Source: Spongiibacteraceae bacterium
Lineage (GTDB): Bacteria > Pseudomonadota > Gammaproteobacteria > Pseudomonadales > Dasaniaceae
Length of the DNA stretch: 64,000 nt
NCBI GenBank assembly: GCA_028280715.1
Contig: JANQLG010000040.1
Coordinates: 1 to 64,000, forward strand
Reading direction: 5' to 3'
Under the pieces are notes generated by a model. That model saw only the letters and a program-made list of their open reading frames with translations, did not search any database and was not told the DNA's origin. A program made the translations under genes and the position numbers. Below, piece after piece: positions 37,929-45,917 of this stretch (position 1 is the first letter of the stretch; the number at the start of each line of letters is the position of its first letter).

Positions 37929-38672
37929 CTACTGAGTTTGGGTTGTTGATGGCGAGAGATGAGAGGCAGACGTTTTTGGAAAAGCAATTGCCATCAGCGT
38001 TAGAGAAAATACTAATAACAATGTTGAGGGAATATTAAGATCAAAGGTGAATCGACTGAGAGCCAACCAGCCAAAATAACTAATGACGCTTAATTGTAAC
38101 CATTGCGCAAAGCGACGGCAGGAAAATTGTAAATCACTTTTTTGATCACTCGTACGAATAAGTTTTTGCTTTAACCATTTTGATAGTAGTAACGATGCCG
38201 AAGTTAATGCCGTTACCGTCACTCCAACTAATATAAAAGATCCCCAAATTGCTGGCTCAGGCCAATTGATGATTTGTGCTGATTTTGCAGGCCCGGACCA
38301 AAGAGCGTCCCAGCTGACAGCAAGAATCAGTCCTAGGCTTATTAATACAGCATTGCCTTCTCTTGGTGTTTCTTCAGGTTGTCTGAGATTGCGTAGCTCA
38401 GTAAAAATAAAATGCGCTATTAATAATGTTGCCAATAAGCCGATAGCTGGTGAAAGAAACGGAAACTGCTTCAGGCTAAGGTAAGAAAGAGAGTAACCGG
38501 CCATTGGGAATAGTGTGTGAGTTAGACTAACCCCTGTTATCCAGTGAATGATATGGCGTCTAGTGTGCATTGATCTCGCTTGCAGGCTGGTAGCAATAGC
38601 CGCGTCAATGCCTATTCCCAGGCCCATTAAGATACTTGCAGAGAAAAACTCTATTAAAAAATTATCCATCAA
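37929..38672 (-). CDS. Hypothetical inner-membrane protein, possibly MntP/LysE-like
   Basis: This 247-residue protein has six probable membrane segments (about residues 8-28, 42-65, 72-92, 107-128, 140-165 and 205-228). A charged cytoplasmic loop lies near residues 168-190. The GLGIGIDAAIATSLQARS start recalls the acidic first helix of MntP-type manganese exporters (an aspartate followed by A/S), but the match is weak. No motif fixes a substrate. It stands alone between rnpB and pspF, and its stop is close to the end of rnpB. Confidence 0.55.
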   Translation of the reverse strand: MMDNFLIEFFSASILMGLGIGIDAAIATSLQARSMHTRRHIIHWITGVSLTHTLFPMAGYSLSYLSLKQFPFLSPAIGLLATLLIAHFIFTELRNLRQPEETPREGNAVLISLGLILAVSWDALWSGPAKSAQIINWPEPAIWGSFILVGVTVTALTSASLLLSKWLKQKLIRTSDQKSDLQFSCRRFAQWLQLSVISYFGWLALSRFTFDLNIPSTLLLVFSLTLMAIAFPKTSASHLSPSTTQTQ

Positions 38673-38955
38673 TTTTAGCCGTTAATTTTTGTGGTTTTTT
38701 GTTTAATCAGTGAGGTGGCTTTCACTGGTTAAAATATAATTGCTAAATTTTCGATATTGTTTGTTTTTAGTATCATTTGTCGTGAAATATACAACGCAAT
38801 CGTGAAAGAAAAGTGACAGCTGCTATATATATTTTTGTAAATATAACGGTAATAAAAAAGTAATGTATGAAGTATTTATGACAGTAATCTGAAATAAAAA
38901 CTACTGTCATGCTCTATTCAGGATGGGTTCTTGTTTTACATTAAGCTTGAAAAAA
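38673..38955. other. AT-rich gap with a 9-bp inverted repeat
   Basis: No gene is seen. ATGACAGTA (38878-38886) and TACTGTCAT (38902-38910) are exact reverse complements 15 bases apart, downstream of pspF on the minus strand. No T-run follows on either strand, so it may be a protein-binding site or a weak terminator. The gap also serves as the promoter region of the minus-strand membrane-protein gene. Confidence 0.4.
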
Positions 38956-39981
38956 TCAGGTGTGATTGGATTTTTTAGCACTAATTTTATACTTTCGAAG
39001 TAGACCGCGAAGCTGATGATAACTAATCCCTAACATGTTAGCTGTGTTTCCCTGGTGGCCATTATTTTTCTTTAATGCTGAGGTGAGTGTGTCGATCTCG
39101 AATTGTTTAATGAGAGATGTATAGTCGCCAGTTGAGTCACTCAATGTTTCAATAATTTGTGTTGATTGCTGCGGCTCAGTTTTTTCTGTTGCTGGGGGTT
39201 GGCTGAAGGGTGAGTCAAAAGGATTAATAATAATCTCATCGACGGCAACTTCAGGAGTAGTCCAGCGATAGATGGAACGTTCCACGACATTTTTTAATTC
39301 CCTGACATTTCCGGGCCAATGATATGTGAGCAGTTGCTCCATAGCTGCCGATGAAAACCCAGCGAAATAATCCCAGTTAAGTTCTCTGCAAATGTGAATA
39401 GCAAAATGCTGGGCTAAAAGCTCAATATCATCCTTGCGAAAACGTAAGGGAGGCAGATGCACTACATCAAAGCTAAGGCGGTCCAATAGATCTTCTCGGA
39501 ACTCGCCCTTTTCAGCCATCTCTGGCAAGTTGGCGTTAGTCGCCGCAACGACACGTACATCAACTTGTAAGGTTTGCTGGCCGCCCAATCGTTCGAATTC
39601 TCCATACTCAATTAGACGCAGCAATTTCTCCTGCAGGCGGTAAGACATGGTGGCTAATTCATCGAGAAATAAGGTGCCACCATCGGCTCGTTCAAAACGG
39701 CCATGGTGAGTTCTTGTGGCGCCGGTAAATGCCCCTGGTTCATGACCGAATAATTCTGACTCCAAAAGGTCACTGCTAATTGCTGCGCAATTCACCTTAA
39801 CCATAGGCCCATGCCAGCGTTCGGATAAATAATGCAGACGGTCTGCCGCCAGCTCTTTTCCCGTACCGCGCTCACCGATAATGAGTACTGGTCGGTTGAT
39901 GGGGGCCAGCTGTGATAGGTGTTCCAGGGCTTTGGCCAGCGTGCTGGAATTGCCAATAATTTCTTCGTGTGGGCGAGACAT
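38956..39981 (-). CDS. pspF: Sigma-54 activator PspF (phage-shock operon)
   Basis: This 341-residue AAA+ protein lacks a receiver domain, as PspF does. It has Walker A GERGTGKE, the sigma-54-contacting ELFGHEPGAFTGA loop, Walker B GTLFLDE and the second-region LLDRLSFDVVHLPPLR. A Fis-type helix-turn-helix lies at about residues 300-335. It activates the psp promoter and is held inactive by PspA until the membrane is stressed. It is transcribed divergently from the psp operon. Confidence 0.95.
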   Translation of the reverse strand: MSRPHEEIIGNSSTLAKALEHLSQLAPINRPVLIIGERGTGKELAADRLHYLSERWHGPMVKVNCAAISSDLLESELFGHEPGAFTGATRTHHGRFERADGGTLFLDELATMSYRLQEKLLRLIEYGEFERLGGQQTLQVDVRVVAATNANLPEMAEKGEFREDLLDRLSFDVVHLPPLRFRKDDIELLAQHFAIHICRELNWDYFAGFSSAAMEQLLTYHWPGNVRELKNVVERSIYRWTTPEVAVDEIIINPFDSPFSQPPATEKTEPQQSTQIIETLSDSTGDYTSLIKQFEIDTLTSALKKNNGHQGNTANMLGISYHQLRGLLRKYKISAKKSNHT

Positions 39982-40060
39982 GGTATGGTTAAAATAGCTA
40001 ATTATTTTGGTAAATATAGCCTATTTTTTAGTTAAAATAACCAAAAATTTCGTATCCTTC
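39982..40060. promoter_or_regulatory. Candidate PspF upstream activating sequences
   Basis: GTTAAAATA occurs twice in the same orientation, at 39988-39996 and 40031-40039, a 43-base period that is close to four helical turns. TTTTGGT and ACCAAAA flank the interval in inverted order. The location, about 60-120 bases upstream of the sigma-54 promoter and overlapping the pspF start, is right for PspF enhancer sites and autoregulation. No consensus comparison was possible. Confidence 0.5.
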
Positions 40061-40105
40061 TAAGAATGAAATATTAATTCCTTAAAAAACAATGAGTTAT
40101 AAAGT

Positions 40106-40121
40106 TGGCACAAGCTTTGTT
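40106..40121 (+). promoter_or_regulatory. Sigma-54 (-24/-12) promoter of the psp operon
   Basis: TGGCAC at 40106-40111, five bases, then TTTGTT matches the TGGCAC-N5-TTGC pattern with exact GG-to-G(C/T) spacing. The only mismatch is T for C at the -12 element. It lies about 60 bases upstream of the first psp gene and downstream of the candidate PspF sites. Confidence 0.85.
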
Positions 40122-40180
40122 ATTAAGAGTTTGTAAATACGGTTGTTGTAGTGATTTAACTAACTTGAAGGATTAGGACA

Positions 40181-40318
40181 ATGAAAAGCCCGGAGCAAAA
40201 AATCGCAGATAGATTTAATGGTGGTGTACTTAGCTTGGTTTTAGCCATCGTCAGTTCAATGCTACTGACAGTAGCCGTCGTAAGCCCCTGGGCTTATGTG
40301 ATTGTTAGTTTTAGCTAG
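40181..40318 (+). CDS. Small single-pass membrane protein, first gene of the psp operon
   Basis: A 45-codon frame begins at the ATG at 40181 behind GAAGGATTAGGA. It encodes MKSPEQKIADRF, then one hydrophobic helix of about 30 residues (positions 15-44), ending in SFS. It starts about 50 bases after the sigma-54 promoter and stops 23 bases before pspA, so it would be the first translated product of the induced operon. I recognise no family; PspD and PspG of enterobacteria differ. Codon use looks normal for coding sequence. Confidence 0.7.
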   Translation: MKSPEQKIADRFNGGVLSLVLAIVSSMLLTVAVVSPWAYVIVSFS

Positions 40319-40341
40319 AAGAGAGAAGTGAGGAGAGAAAC

Positions 40342-41037
40342 ATGGGTATTTTTTCGCGGATGACAGACATTATTAATTCCAATCTGAACTCTCTGCTGGA
40401 TAGTGCAGAAGATCCGGAGAAGATGATTCGTCTGATTATTCAGGAGATGGAAGATACATTAGTGGAAGTACGAAGTTCTTCTGCCAGAGTGATGGCTGAT
40501 CGCAAAACAGCGAGCCGTCAGGTGCAACGTTTAATGGATGAGGCCGAGCAGTGGGAAGCGAAAGCCAAGCTGGCGATCAGCAAAGAACGGGAAGACCTTG
40601 CCAGAGCTGCGTTGCTGGAAAAGCAGGCCATTCTCGAAGATGTAGAAAAATTGGAAACAGAACTGGTTGCCCTGGATGAGCACATCGAACATCTTCATGA
40701 TGAAGTCGCTCAATTGCAACAGAAGCTGAGTGATGCCAAAGCGAAACGTAAAGCTATGCAGATGCGCAGCAAGACTGTGCAGACGCGTATGAAGGTCAAG
40801 CGTCAGGTGCAGCGTGAAGTGTTGGATGATGCCTTTAAAAAGTTCGACCGATTTGAGCGCCGAATGGATAATCTGGAAGGTGAGTTGGAAGCGATGGATC
40901 TGGGGCGTGAACATAAAGATCTGGCATCAGAGATTGATGCTTTGGCTGAAGATGAAAAAGTGGAAGAAGAGCTGTCTAGGCTGAAGGCTGAAATGCAATC
41001 CGGTAGCACTAAAGAAAATCAAGGGAAACCCGAATAA
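40342..41037 (+). CDS. pspA: Phage-shock protein A
   Basis: The 231-residue protein is a nearly continuous coiled coil of the PspA/IM30 (ESCRT-III-like) family. It starts MGIFSRMTDIINSNLNSLLDSAEDPEKMIRLIIQEMEDTLVEVRSSSA, the amphipathic helix that binds stressed membranes. In unstressed cells it inhibits PspF; when released it polymerises on damaged membrane. A strong GAGAGAA ribosome-binding region precedes the ATG. Confidence 0.97.
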   Translation: MGIFSRMTDIINSNLNSLLDSAEDPEKMIRLIIQEMEDTLVEVRSSSARVMADRKTASRQVQRLMDEAEQWEAKAKLAISKEREDLARAALLEKQAILEDVEKLETELVALDEHIEHLHDEVAQLQQKLSDAKAKRKAMQMRSKTVQTRMKVKRQVQREVLDDAFKKFDRFERRMDNLEGELEAMDLGREHKDLASEIDALAEDEKVEEELSRLKAEMQSGSTKENQGKPE

Positions 41038-41118
41038 AATTTCTAGTAGCGTTATACTTCTTGATAACGCTAAAAACAACTTTGTATAAAACAAGGGTGA
41101 TAATAGAAGGAAGTGAGC

Positions 41119-41388
41119 ATGTTTGATTTTCTGTTTGTGCCGACAGTTCTTTTTCTAACAATTGTGGCGCCAATATGGATTGTGATGCATTACAGTAGTG
41201 CTAAAAAATCCTCTCGTCATTTAGATCAACATGATCGAGAGGCGATTGAAGATTTGTTGGCTGAACTCGACAAAATGACAGATCGCATTGAAGCGCTGGA
41301 ATCGATATTGGATCACGACAATCCAAACTGGCGAAAACAGGGCAAAGATCAAGCAGTAACAGTTGCTGAAAAAGCTGGGGAGAAATAG
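41119..41388 (+). CDS. pspB: Phage-shock protein B
   Basis: The start at 41119 is chosen because AAGGA lies at proper spacing; a GTG two codons earlier is less likely. The 89-residue product has one N-terminal membrane helix (MFDFLFVPTVLFLTIVAPIWIVMHY), followed by a short coiled coil with DLLAELDKMTDRIEALESIL, typical of PspB. With PspC it senses membrane stress and relieves PspA inhibition. pspC starts 2 bases after its stop. Confidence 0.93.
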   Translation: MFDFLFVPTVLFLTIVAPIWIVMHYSSAKKSSRHLDQHDREAIEDLLAELDKMTDRIEALESILDHDNPNWRKQGKDQAVTVAEKAGEK

Positions 41389-41390
41389 CA

Positions 41391-41864
41391 ATGAGTAAAC
41401 ATCGTCGACACCATGATGAATTCCGCCGCTGTAAACGCACGGTTCATCAGCGGCGCAAAAGTGGTTGGGACATGAATCTCTACCGCAATACAAAAGACAA
41501 AAAAGTTGCTGGCGTTTGTGCAGGGCTGGCTGATCACTTTGATGTAGCTCATTGGGTCATGCGTTTAATCTTTGTAGCAGGCTTTTTGTTTACAGGCACG
41601 TTAGCTTTATTTGGCTACTGTATTGCCTGGTACTTAATGGCGCCTAATCGAGAAGATTATGCTGAAGAGGCGGTTGAGTATGATGAAAATCGCCGCGAGT
41701 ATAGACCGCGCAATATGTTTCGTTACAGTGAAAATGTCGGTAGCCGTATCAAAACAGCTCAACAAAAGGTCAAGGATTCATTGAGCCGAATCGAGGAAAT
41801 GGAATCCTATGTGACTTCGCGGCAGTATCAATTGAATAAAGAGTTTTCTAAGTTGGCTGAATAA
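41391..41864 (+). CDS. pspC: Phage-shock protein C
   Basis: The 157-residue protein has the PspC domain, LYRNTKDKKVAGVCAGLADHFDVAHWVMRLIFVAGFL, with two hydrophobic helices around residues 58-85. A basic 28-residue N-terminal extension (RRHHDEFRRCKRTVHQRRK) makes it longer than the E. coli protein. A C-terminal coiled coil (about 110-157) also extends it. It acts with PspB in the inner membrane to transmit stress to PspA. Confidence 0.93.
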   Translation: MSKHRRHHDEFRRCKRTVHQRRKSGWDMNLYRNTKDKKVAGVCAGLADHFDVAHWVMRLIFVAGFLFTGTLALFGYCIAWYLMAPNREDYAEEAVEYDENRREYRPRNMFRYSENVGSRIKTAQQKVKDSLSRIEEMESYVTSRQYQLNKEFSKLAE

Positions 41865-41869
41865 TATTG

Positions 41870-42886
41870 TTATAACTCGATATTGATAGAATCCAAATGC
41901 TTAAACAAATCACCAGGCAGAGCCATATCCGTCAGAGCTTGTTCCGCAGCAGTTTGTTGCTGTTCATCGTGCTTGGTGATGGCGTAAATCTCGCAAGCCA
42001 TATTGGCCTGATATAACACGTGAGCATAGGGGCCAACATATTGGCCAGCGGTGAGATTAATTTGTTGTTGCAGCGCGGTACAAATTTCTTCGGGTAGCCC
42101 CCAGTCCATAGCAATGGTGTGGCTGAGCGTTTCTGAACTTGATTGCATGAGAGGAGCAAAAGCGGCATAACCGGGCTGTTCACTACCTTTATTCAGTTCC
42201 AGTTGGCTGCTGAGTTCACTAAAGATAGTGATTTTTCCGATATCGTGTACTAGGCCTAGTAGGTAGCCTTTGAAGGGCTCTAGCCCGCGGTGTTTGGCGA
42301 TAATTTCACAGGCGACGGCGCAACAGAGCGAGTGCTGCCAGAGTTTGTGGCCGAATTCTGAATAGTAGTATGACTTACGTTGAATAACCGGTTGCAGAAC
42401 AGCTGCCGATAATACGGATCTCAAACCATCGATACCCAGTTTTACGACCGCCATTTCAATGCTATTAACTTTCTTAGCAGTGGGATTGAAGTAGACGCTA
42501 TTAGCCAATTTGAGTACTGCAGTACTCAGCGCGGGATCTTTATTAATGATTTTGACGTAGTCATTGGCAGAACTTTTAGGATCTCTAAGGCTCTGCAGTA
42601 ATTTGGGGATAATAGAGGGTAATCTTGGCACAGCTTTGATACGTTTGGCTTTTTCTGATAGTGCTTTTTCAACGACACTTAGTACCAATTTTTGGGGGAC
42701 AGTTAGCGGTTTGTTGTCATCAATATTGCCGAGGATAGTCTCATAGAAACCATATTGAGTAGTCAGAATACTAAAGGTGCTGGGTTGAACGACCTCAATA
42801 CCATCAGTGATGGTAGGTGAGCTATTACCAGAACGGAAAACGGAGCGGAAACGTGATAATAATCCTGCCATTGATTTGCTACTCAC
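41870..42886 (-). CDS. HDOD-domain protein
   Basis: This 338-residue protein has an HDOD domain (about residues 85-285): VPRLPSIIPKLLQSLRDPKSSANDYVKIINKDPALSTAVLKLANSVYF, then LGIDGLRSVLSAAVLQPV and GYLLGLVHDIGKITIF. The HD pair in LVHDIGK is kept, so catalytic activity is not excluded. HDOD proteins act in signalling, often with cyclic-di-GMP or chemotaxis circuits, but no partner domain is fused here. It is convergent with pspC. Confidence 0.9.
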   Translation of the reverse strand: MSSKSMAGLLSRFRSVFRSGNSSPTITDGIEVVQPSTFSILTTQYGFYETILGNIDDNKPLTVPQKLVLSVVEKALSEKAKRIKAVPRLPSIIPKLLQSLRDPKSSANDYVKIINKDPALSTAVLKLANSVYFNPTAKKVNSIEMAVVKLGIDGLRSVLSAAVLQPVIQRKSYYYSEFGHKLWQHSLCCAVACEIIAKHRGLEPFKGYLLGLVHDIGKITIFSELSSQLELNKGSEQPGYAAFAPLMQSSSETLSHTIAMDWGLPEEICTALQQQINLTAGQYVGPYAHVLYQANMACEIYAITKHDEQQQTAAEQALTDMALPGDLFKHLDSINIEL

Positions 42887-42946
42887 TGCGACCTATAAAA
42901 AGACTGACTAAGTATATAGCTTAGATGCTTCTGATCAATTTGTTTC

Positions 42947-42974
42947 TTGGCAGGTTTTGAAAATCACCTATAAT
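42947..42974 (+). promoter_or_regulatory. Strong sigma-70-type promoter for a candidate small RNA
   Basis: TTGGCA (42947-42952), a 16-base spacer and a perfect TATAAT (42969-42974) predict a plus-strand start near 42981. No coding gene begins within the next 190 bases, and a strong terminator ends the interval. The promoter is divergent from the HDOD gene. Confidence 0.7.
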
Positions 42975-42980
42975 CATTAA

Positions 42981-43166
42981 TAGTTGTTTTGATAGATGTG
43001 CCGAGTTTATAGAAAAGGGATTGGCGCGTTGTACTAAAGTCCAACTCTTCCTGTTCTGAAACATCTTTGCTGTAAGGCATTCTATTAGTCAGTAATTCAG
43101 TCTCGAGGGAGAGCACGTAAGTTAGATCTGCGTGCGTTGGGGCGGGCAATTTGCCCGCCCTTTTTT
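42981..43166 (+). ncRNA. Candidate small RNA of about 185 nucleotides
   Basis: The interval has a near-consensus promoter at its left end and a strong intrinsic terminator at its right end, with no plausible plus-strand gene inside. AGATGT (near 42994) can pair with ACATCT (43061-43066), and GCACG (43113-43117) can pair with CGTGC (43131-43135) just before the terminator hairpin. It does not read as 6S RNA, RsmY/Z or any small RNA I know. It could alternatively be a leader that attenuates the downstream phosphatase gene. Confidence 0.6.
43140..43166 (+). terminator. Intrinsic terminator of the candidate small RNA
   Basis: GGGCGGGC (43140-43147) and GCCCGCCC (43153-43160) form a perfect 8-pair GC stem with loop AATTT, followed by six T (43161-43166). 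It ends the proposed RNA 73 bases before the next start codon. Confidence 0.92.
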
Positions 43167-43239
43167 ATTTGGTACGCTTTGGTTTTTGTTGGGAAACTAC
43201 AGTTCATTTTTAGGGTTTATAGTTAAAAAGGTAACTTGC

Positions 43240-44022
43240 ATGTCATCTGCTGAAAAAATACCTGCGCGCCATATACCTCTCAGTGGAACACCGAATTTTC
43301 GAGATTATGGCGGTTATCAGACGGTTGATGGCCATAAGGTTAAATGGCGACAGTTGTTTCGGTCAGGTGAATTATCTGCACTGACTCAAGAGGATGTTTC
43401 GGTTTTTAAATCATTGAATATTGAATTGGTATTTGATTTTCGTCGGGACGAGGAAAAAACGCGCCAGCCCAGTATTTTTCCAGAAGGATCACTCCCTGAC
43501 GTTGTAGGGTTGCCAATTACACCTGGCGATACTTCTGATTATTTTGAGAGGGTTATTAGTGGTGATGCCGATAGATATGATTTAGAAGAAATGATGTGTG
43601 CAATTAACCGTGAATTCGTCTTTGATCAATCTCAGCCTTTCAGGAACATGTTTGAAAGATTATTGAATCATGCTTCTGGCGTATCTTTACTGCATTGTGC
43701 AGCGGGGAAGGATCGGACCGGTTTTGCCGTAGCGATGGTGCTATCAGCGCTAGGTGTTTCTCAACGAACGATACTCACTGACTATATGTTGACAGAACAA
43801 TTTGTTCACCCTGAAAAAGAGCTAAAGAAATATCAAGGACGCTTCCAGTGGGGAGCAAATCTTGATGTTATGAGGCCCATTTTTGAGGTTAACGAGCGAT
43901 ATCTGTTGAGTTCATTCACGGCCATTATGGAAGAATTTGGTTCGGTTGATACCTACTTACAGGATATGTTGGGTGTTGGAAAAGAGGAGAAGCAATACTT
44001 ACGTGATAAGTATTTGGATTAA
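43240..44022 (+). CDS. Tyrosine-protein phosphatase-like protein (PTP/DSP superfamily)
   Basis: Starting at the ATG at 43240 (AAAGGT upstream), the 260-residue protein has the cysteine-phosphatase P-loop HCAAGKDRTG (C-x5-R), a general-acid region around GLPITPGDTSDYF, and the IPLSGTPNFRDYGGY N-terminus of the Y_phosphatase3 family. Members act on phosphotyrosine or phosphoinositides; the substrate here is unknown. A longer frame upstream would start inside the terminator and is rejected. Confidence 0.88.
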   Translation: MSSAEKIPARHIPLSGTPNFRDYGGYQTVDGHKVKWRQLFRSGELSALTQEDVSVFKSLNIELVFDFRRDEEKTRQPSIFPEGSLPDVVGLPITPGDTSDYFERVISGDADRYDLEEMMCAINREFVFDQSQPFRNMFERLLNHASGVSLLHCAAGKDRTGFAVAMVLSALGVSQRTILTDYMLTEQFVHPEKELKKYQGRFQWGANLDVMRPIFEVNERYLLSSFTAIMEEFGSVDTYLQDMLGVGKEEKQYLRDKYLD

Positions 44023-44126
44023 CTTGCCTACGAAGTAGAGTTATGGTTTTATTGCGCCCGCAAATTTAACCCTGAATCACATTTTACCCTAAGTGATTTG
44101 TTCTGATATGTAGAAAGGAAAATGAA

Positions 44127-44369
44127 ATGAAAGTCGTTAAAAAAACCTCCGAGTACACAATCTACCAGCGTCGCGATGAGCGTTATGCGGTAGTTGATGG
44201 AAATAAAAAGCCAGTCAATGGTGAAGAGAAAGTCAAAATTCTTCTGGCTGAAGAATTGATCAAAGTGACTGCACCTGCACCTGAGCCAGAAGCTGAAGAA
44301 ACAGAAACATCAGAAGAATCTGCTGAAGCAGAAGAGGAAGCAGCAGAAGGTGAAGCTGCTGCTGAGTAA
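44127..44369 (+). CDS. Small conserved protein with acidic C-terminal tail
   Basis: The 80-residue product has a compact basic N-terminal half (MKVVKKTSEYTIYQRRDERYAVVDGN, then EEKVKILLAEELI). An Ala/Glu-rich tail (residues 48-80) follows, almost certainly disordered. I recall similar small proteins of unknown function in pseudomonads and relatives, with the same start and a variable tail, but no function is known. AGGAAA precedes the ATG, and a strong terminator follows, so it is a single-gene transcription unit. Confidence 0.8.
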   Translation: MKVVKKTSEYTIYQRRDERYAVVDGNKKPVNGEEKVKILLAEELIKVTAPAPEPEAEETETSEESAEAEEEAAEGEAAAE

Positions 44370-44383
44370 GTTGTCCTTGATAT

Positions 44384-44415
44384 AAAAAAGGCGTCCGTGT
44401 GAGGGCGCCTTTTTT
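44384..44415 (+). terminator. Intrinsic terminator after the small acidic-tail gene
   Basis: AAAAAAGGCG (44384-44393) and CGCCTTTTTT (44406-44415) pair around a loop with additional GTCC/GGG contacts, and T6 follows the stem. The leading A-run lets it serve the convergent minus-strand gene at 44444 as well. Confidence 0.88.
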
Positions 44416-44443
44416 ATTTGTATTATCTTAATGCGACTGGCTT

Positions 44444-44758
44444 CTACAGCGGCGCTTGATAGTCTTTTTCGATTTGTTCCTGTAATACTGCCTGTCCAAT
44501 CCCTTTTATTCTGCGAGAATTTTTTAATCGCTGTTCTCTCCGAATTTTTCTATGCCGTGCCAGTAGGAATTTGAAGAGTTGCTGGTGACTATCGCCGTTA
44601 ATAAGTGCTGTGATGAGTTCAATATCGATACCAGTGCGATAAGCGATTCGTTCAGGGTGAATGCGATGGGCATGAAACTCCGCCACCACATCGATTTGTT
44701 GTTTGAGTGGTTTAGTGCTTATTTTGGTAGATTGCAATGGATGATTATTTGATGCCAT
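44444..44758 (-). CDS. Small conserved protein of unknown function
   Basis: This 104-residue protein is basic and looks all-helical. The centre, EFHAHRIHPERIAYRTGIDIELITALINGDSHQQLFKFLLARHRKIRREQRLKN, has a helix-turn-helix feel (H-PERIAYRTGI-x-x-x-LI). It may bind DNA or RNA, but no family name comes to mind. It is convergent with the preceding acidic-tail gene, and both share a bidirectional terminator. Confidence 0.65.
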   Translation of the reverse strand: MASNNHPLQSTKISTKPLKQQIDVVAEFHAHRIHPERIAYRTGIDIELITALINGDSHQQLFKFLLARHRKIRREQRLKNSRRIKGIGQAVLQEQIEKDYQAPL

Positions 44759-44935
44759 CGAATAAAGTTATCTTCTAGATATCTACAAGGTGGTGTTTTT
44801 CGGTCAGGATAATAAGCCATTCGGCTGTGTTATAGAATATACAATCGCCCTATAAATTGATTTAGCTCTTAGAGTATCTCTGGCTCAACTGCTACTATTA
44901 TTTATAGGCTATTGGATAACTGCTGCGAGGTTACT

Positions 44936-45199
44936 GTGGATCAACAACAATTACGTGAATACCTTGATCAACTGACTGTTGCGATTGAGGAGTCCCATGC
45001 GCCAGAAGAAGAAAAAGATCAACTCGAAAATTTGATCATCGATATCGAAAGACAGTTGAATCAACCTATGCTCCAAGCTGATTCACAAAGCCTGGCTGAT
45101 CAGGTGGACAGTATGATATCGAACTTCGAGCGAGATCATCCTACTGTAGCCGGTATTTTAAATAATATTATGGTGACCTTAAGCAGTATGGGTGTTTAA
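44936..45199 (+). CDS. DUF4404-family protein
   Basis: The GTG at 44936, with GCGAGG 5 bases upstream, gives an 87-residue protein starting (M)DQQQLREYLDQL. The sequence LREYLDQLTVAIEESHAPEEEKDQLENLIIDIERQL and HPTVAGILNNIMVTLSSMGV matches DUF4404, a small helical cytoplasmic family of unknown role. A longer start at 44912 has no ribosome-binding site. No obvious operon partner is present. Confidence 0.8.
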   Translation: MDQQQLREYLDQLTVAIEESHAPEEEKDQLENLIIDIERQLNQPMLQADSQSLADQVDSMISNFERDHPTVAGILNNIMVTLSSMGV

Positions 45200-45404
45200 T
45201 TTATCTGTGGTGTTTGCCGTAGGCTTCATCGTCAGGATATTCGTCAACAGGGGCTTATAGGATAGCCATCAGACGGTTAATTGATAACTATCTAAAGGTA
45301 TTAGTGGTAGTTCATTCAGTATGTACATCGATTGCTAATTGCAGCCAAAAGAGAATTATCGCCATTATGTTATGTTGAGCAGATGAAAGCTTAAGGATGC
45401 GAAC

Positions 45405-45917
45405 GTGACTCAATTATCAGTAATTAAAGCAGATATTACGCAATTAAAAGTTGATGCTATCGTGAATGCTGCGAATAACACACTCCTGGGGGGCGGCGGT
45501 GTTGATGGTGCCATTCATAGAGCGGCAGGAAATGAGCTATTGAAGGAGTGTAGAACGTTGGGTGGCTGTCAAACCGGCCAAGCTAAAACTACCGCCGCTT
45601 ACAATTTGCCCGCTCAATATATTATCCATACTGTTGGGCCCATTTGGTGTGGAGGTAAAGAACAGGAAGATGTATTACTAACTTCCTGTTATCGGTCCAG
45701 TCTTTTGTTAGCGAATGACTTGGGTATTACTAACATTGCTTTTCCAGCCATTAGTTGTGGTGTGTATGGTTATCCAATACAGGGAGCAGTGCAGATAGCT
45801 GTGAATACTGTCACGGAATTTTGTGCTGAATATAATACATTAGAAGAGGTGATTTTCTGTTGTTTTAACGATGATCTGGTCGCTGAATATGAGACAACAT
45901 TAGACCTTTTACTTTAA
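45405..45917 (+). CDS. Macrodomain protein, probable O-acetyl-ADP-ribose deacetylase
   Basis: The 170-residue single macrodomain begins at a GTG and contains [27 protein letters not shown], the ADP-ribose-binding signature with catalytic Asn and Asp. [16 protein letters not shown] is the second loop. It resembles E. coli YmdB, which deacetylates O-acetyl-ADP-ribose and modulates RNase III. The upstream gap shows no strong promoter. An AT-rich hairpin follows the stop. Confidence 0.93.
   Translation: MTQLSVIKADITQLKVDAIVNAANNTLLGGGGVDGAIHRAAGNELLKECRTLGGCQTGQAKTTAAYNLPAQYIIHTVGPIWCGGKEQEDVLLTSCYRSSLLLANDLGITNIAFPAISCGVYGYPIQGAVQIAVNTVTEFCAEYNTLEEVIFCCFNDDLVAEYETTLDLLL

Noticed and set aside
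42964..43149. A 61-residue minus-strand frame antisense to the candidate small RNA
   Set aside because: Composition is not protein-like, it begins inside the terminator hairpin, and there is no ribosome-binding site.
42981..43166. 6S RNA as identity of the small RNA
   Set aside because: Length is similar, but the ends do not form the closing stem and the conserved central bubble is not evident; the 3' end is an intrinsic terminator.
43132..43239. N-terminal extension of the tyrosine-phosphatase gene
   Set aside because: It would start in the terminator stem and adds a sequence foreign to the family; the ATG at 43240 fits.
45200..45404. CsrB/RsmZ-like RNA suggested by several GGA triplets
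   Set aside because: Only about four GGA motifs, not in hairpin loops, and no terminator.
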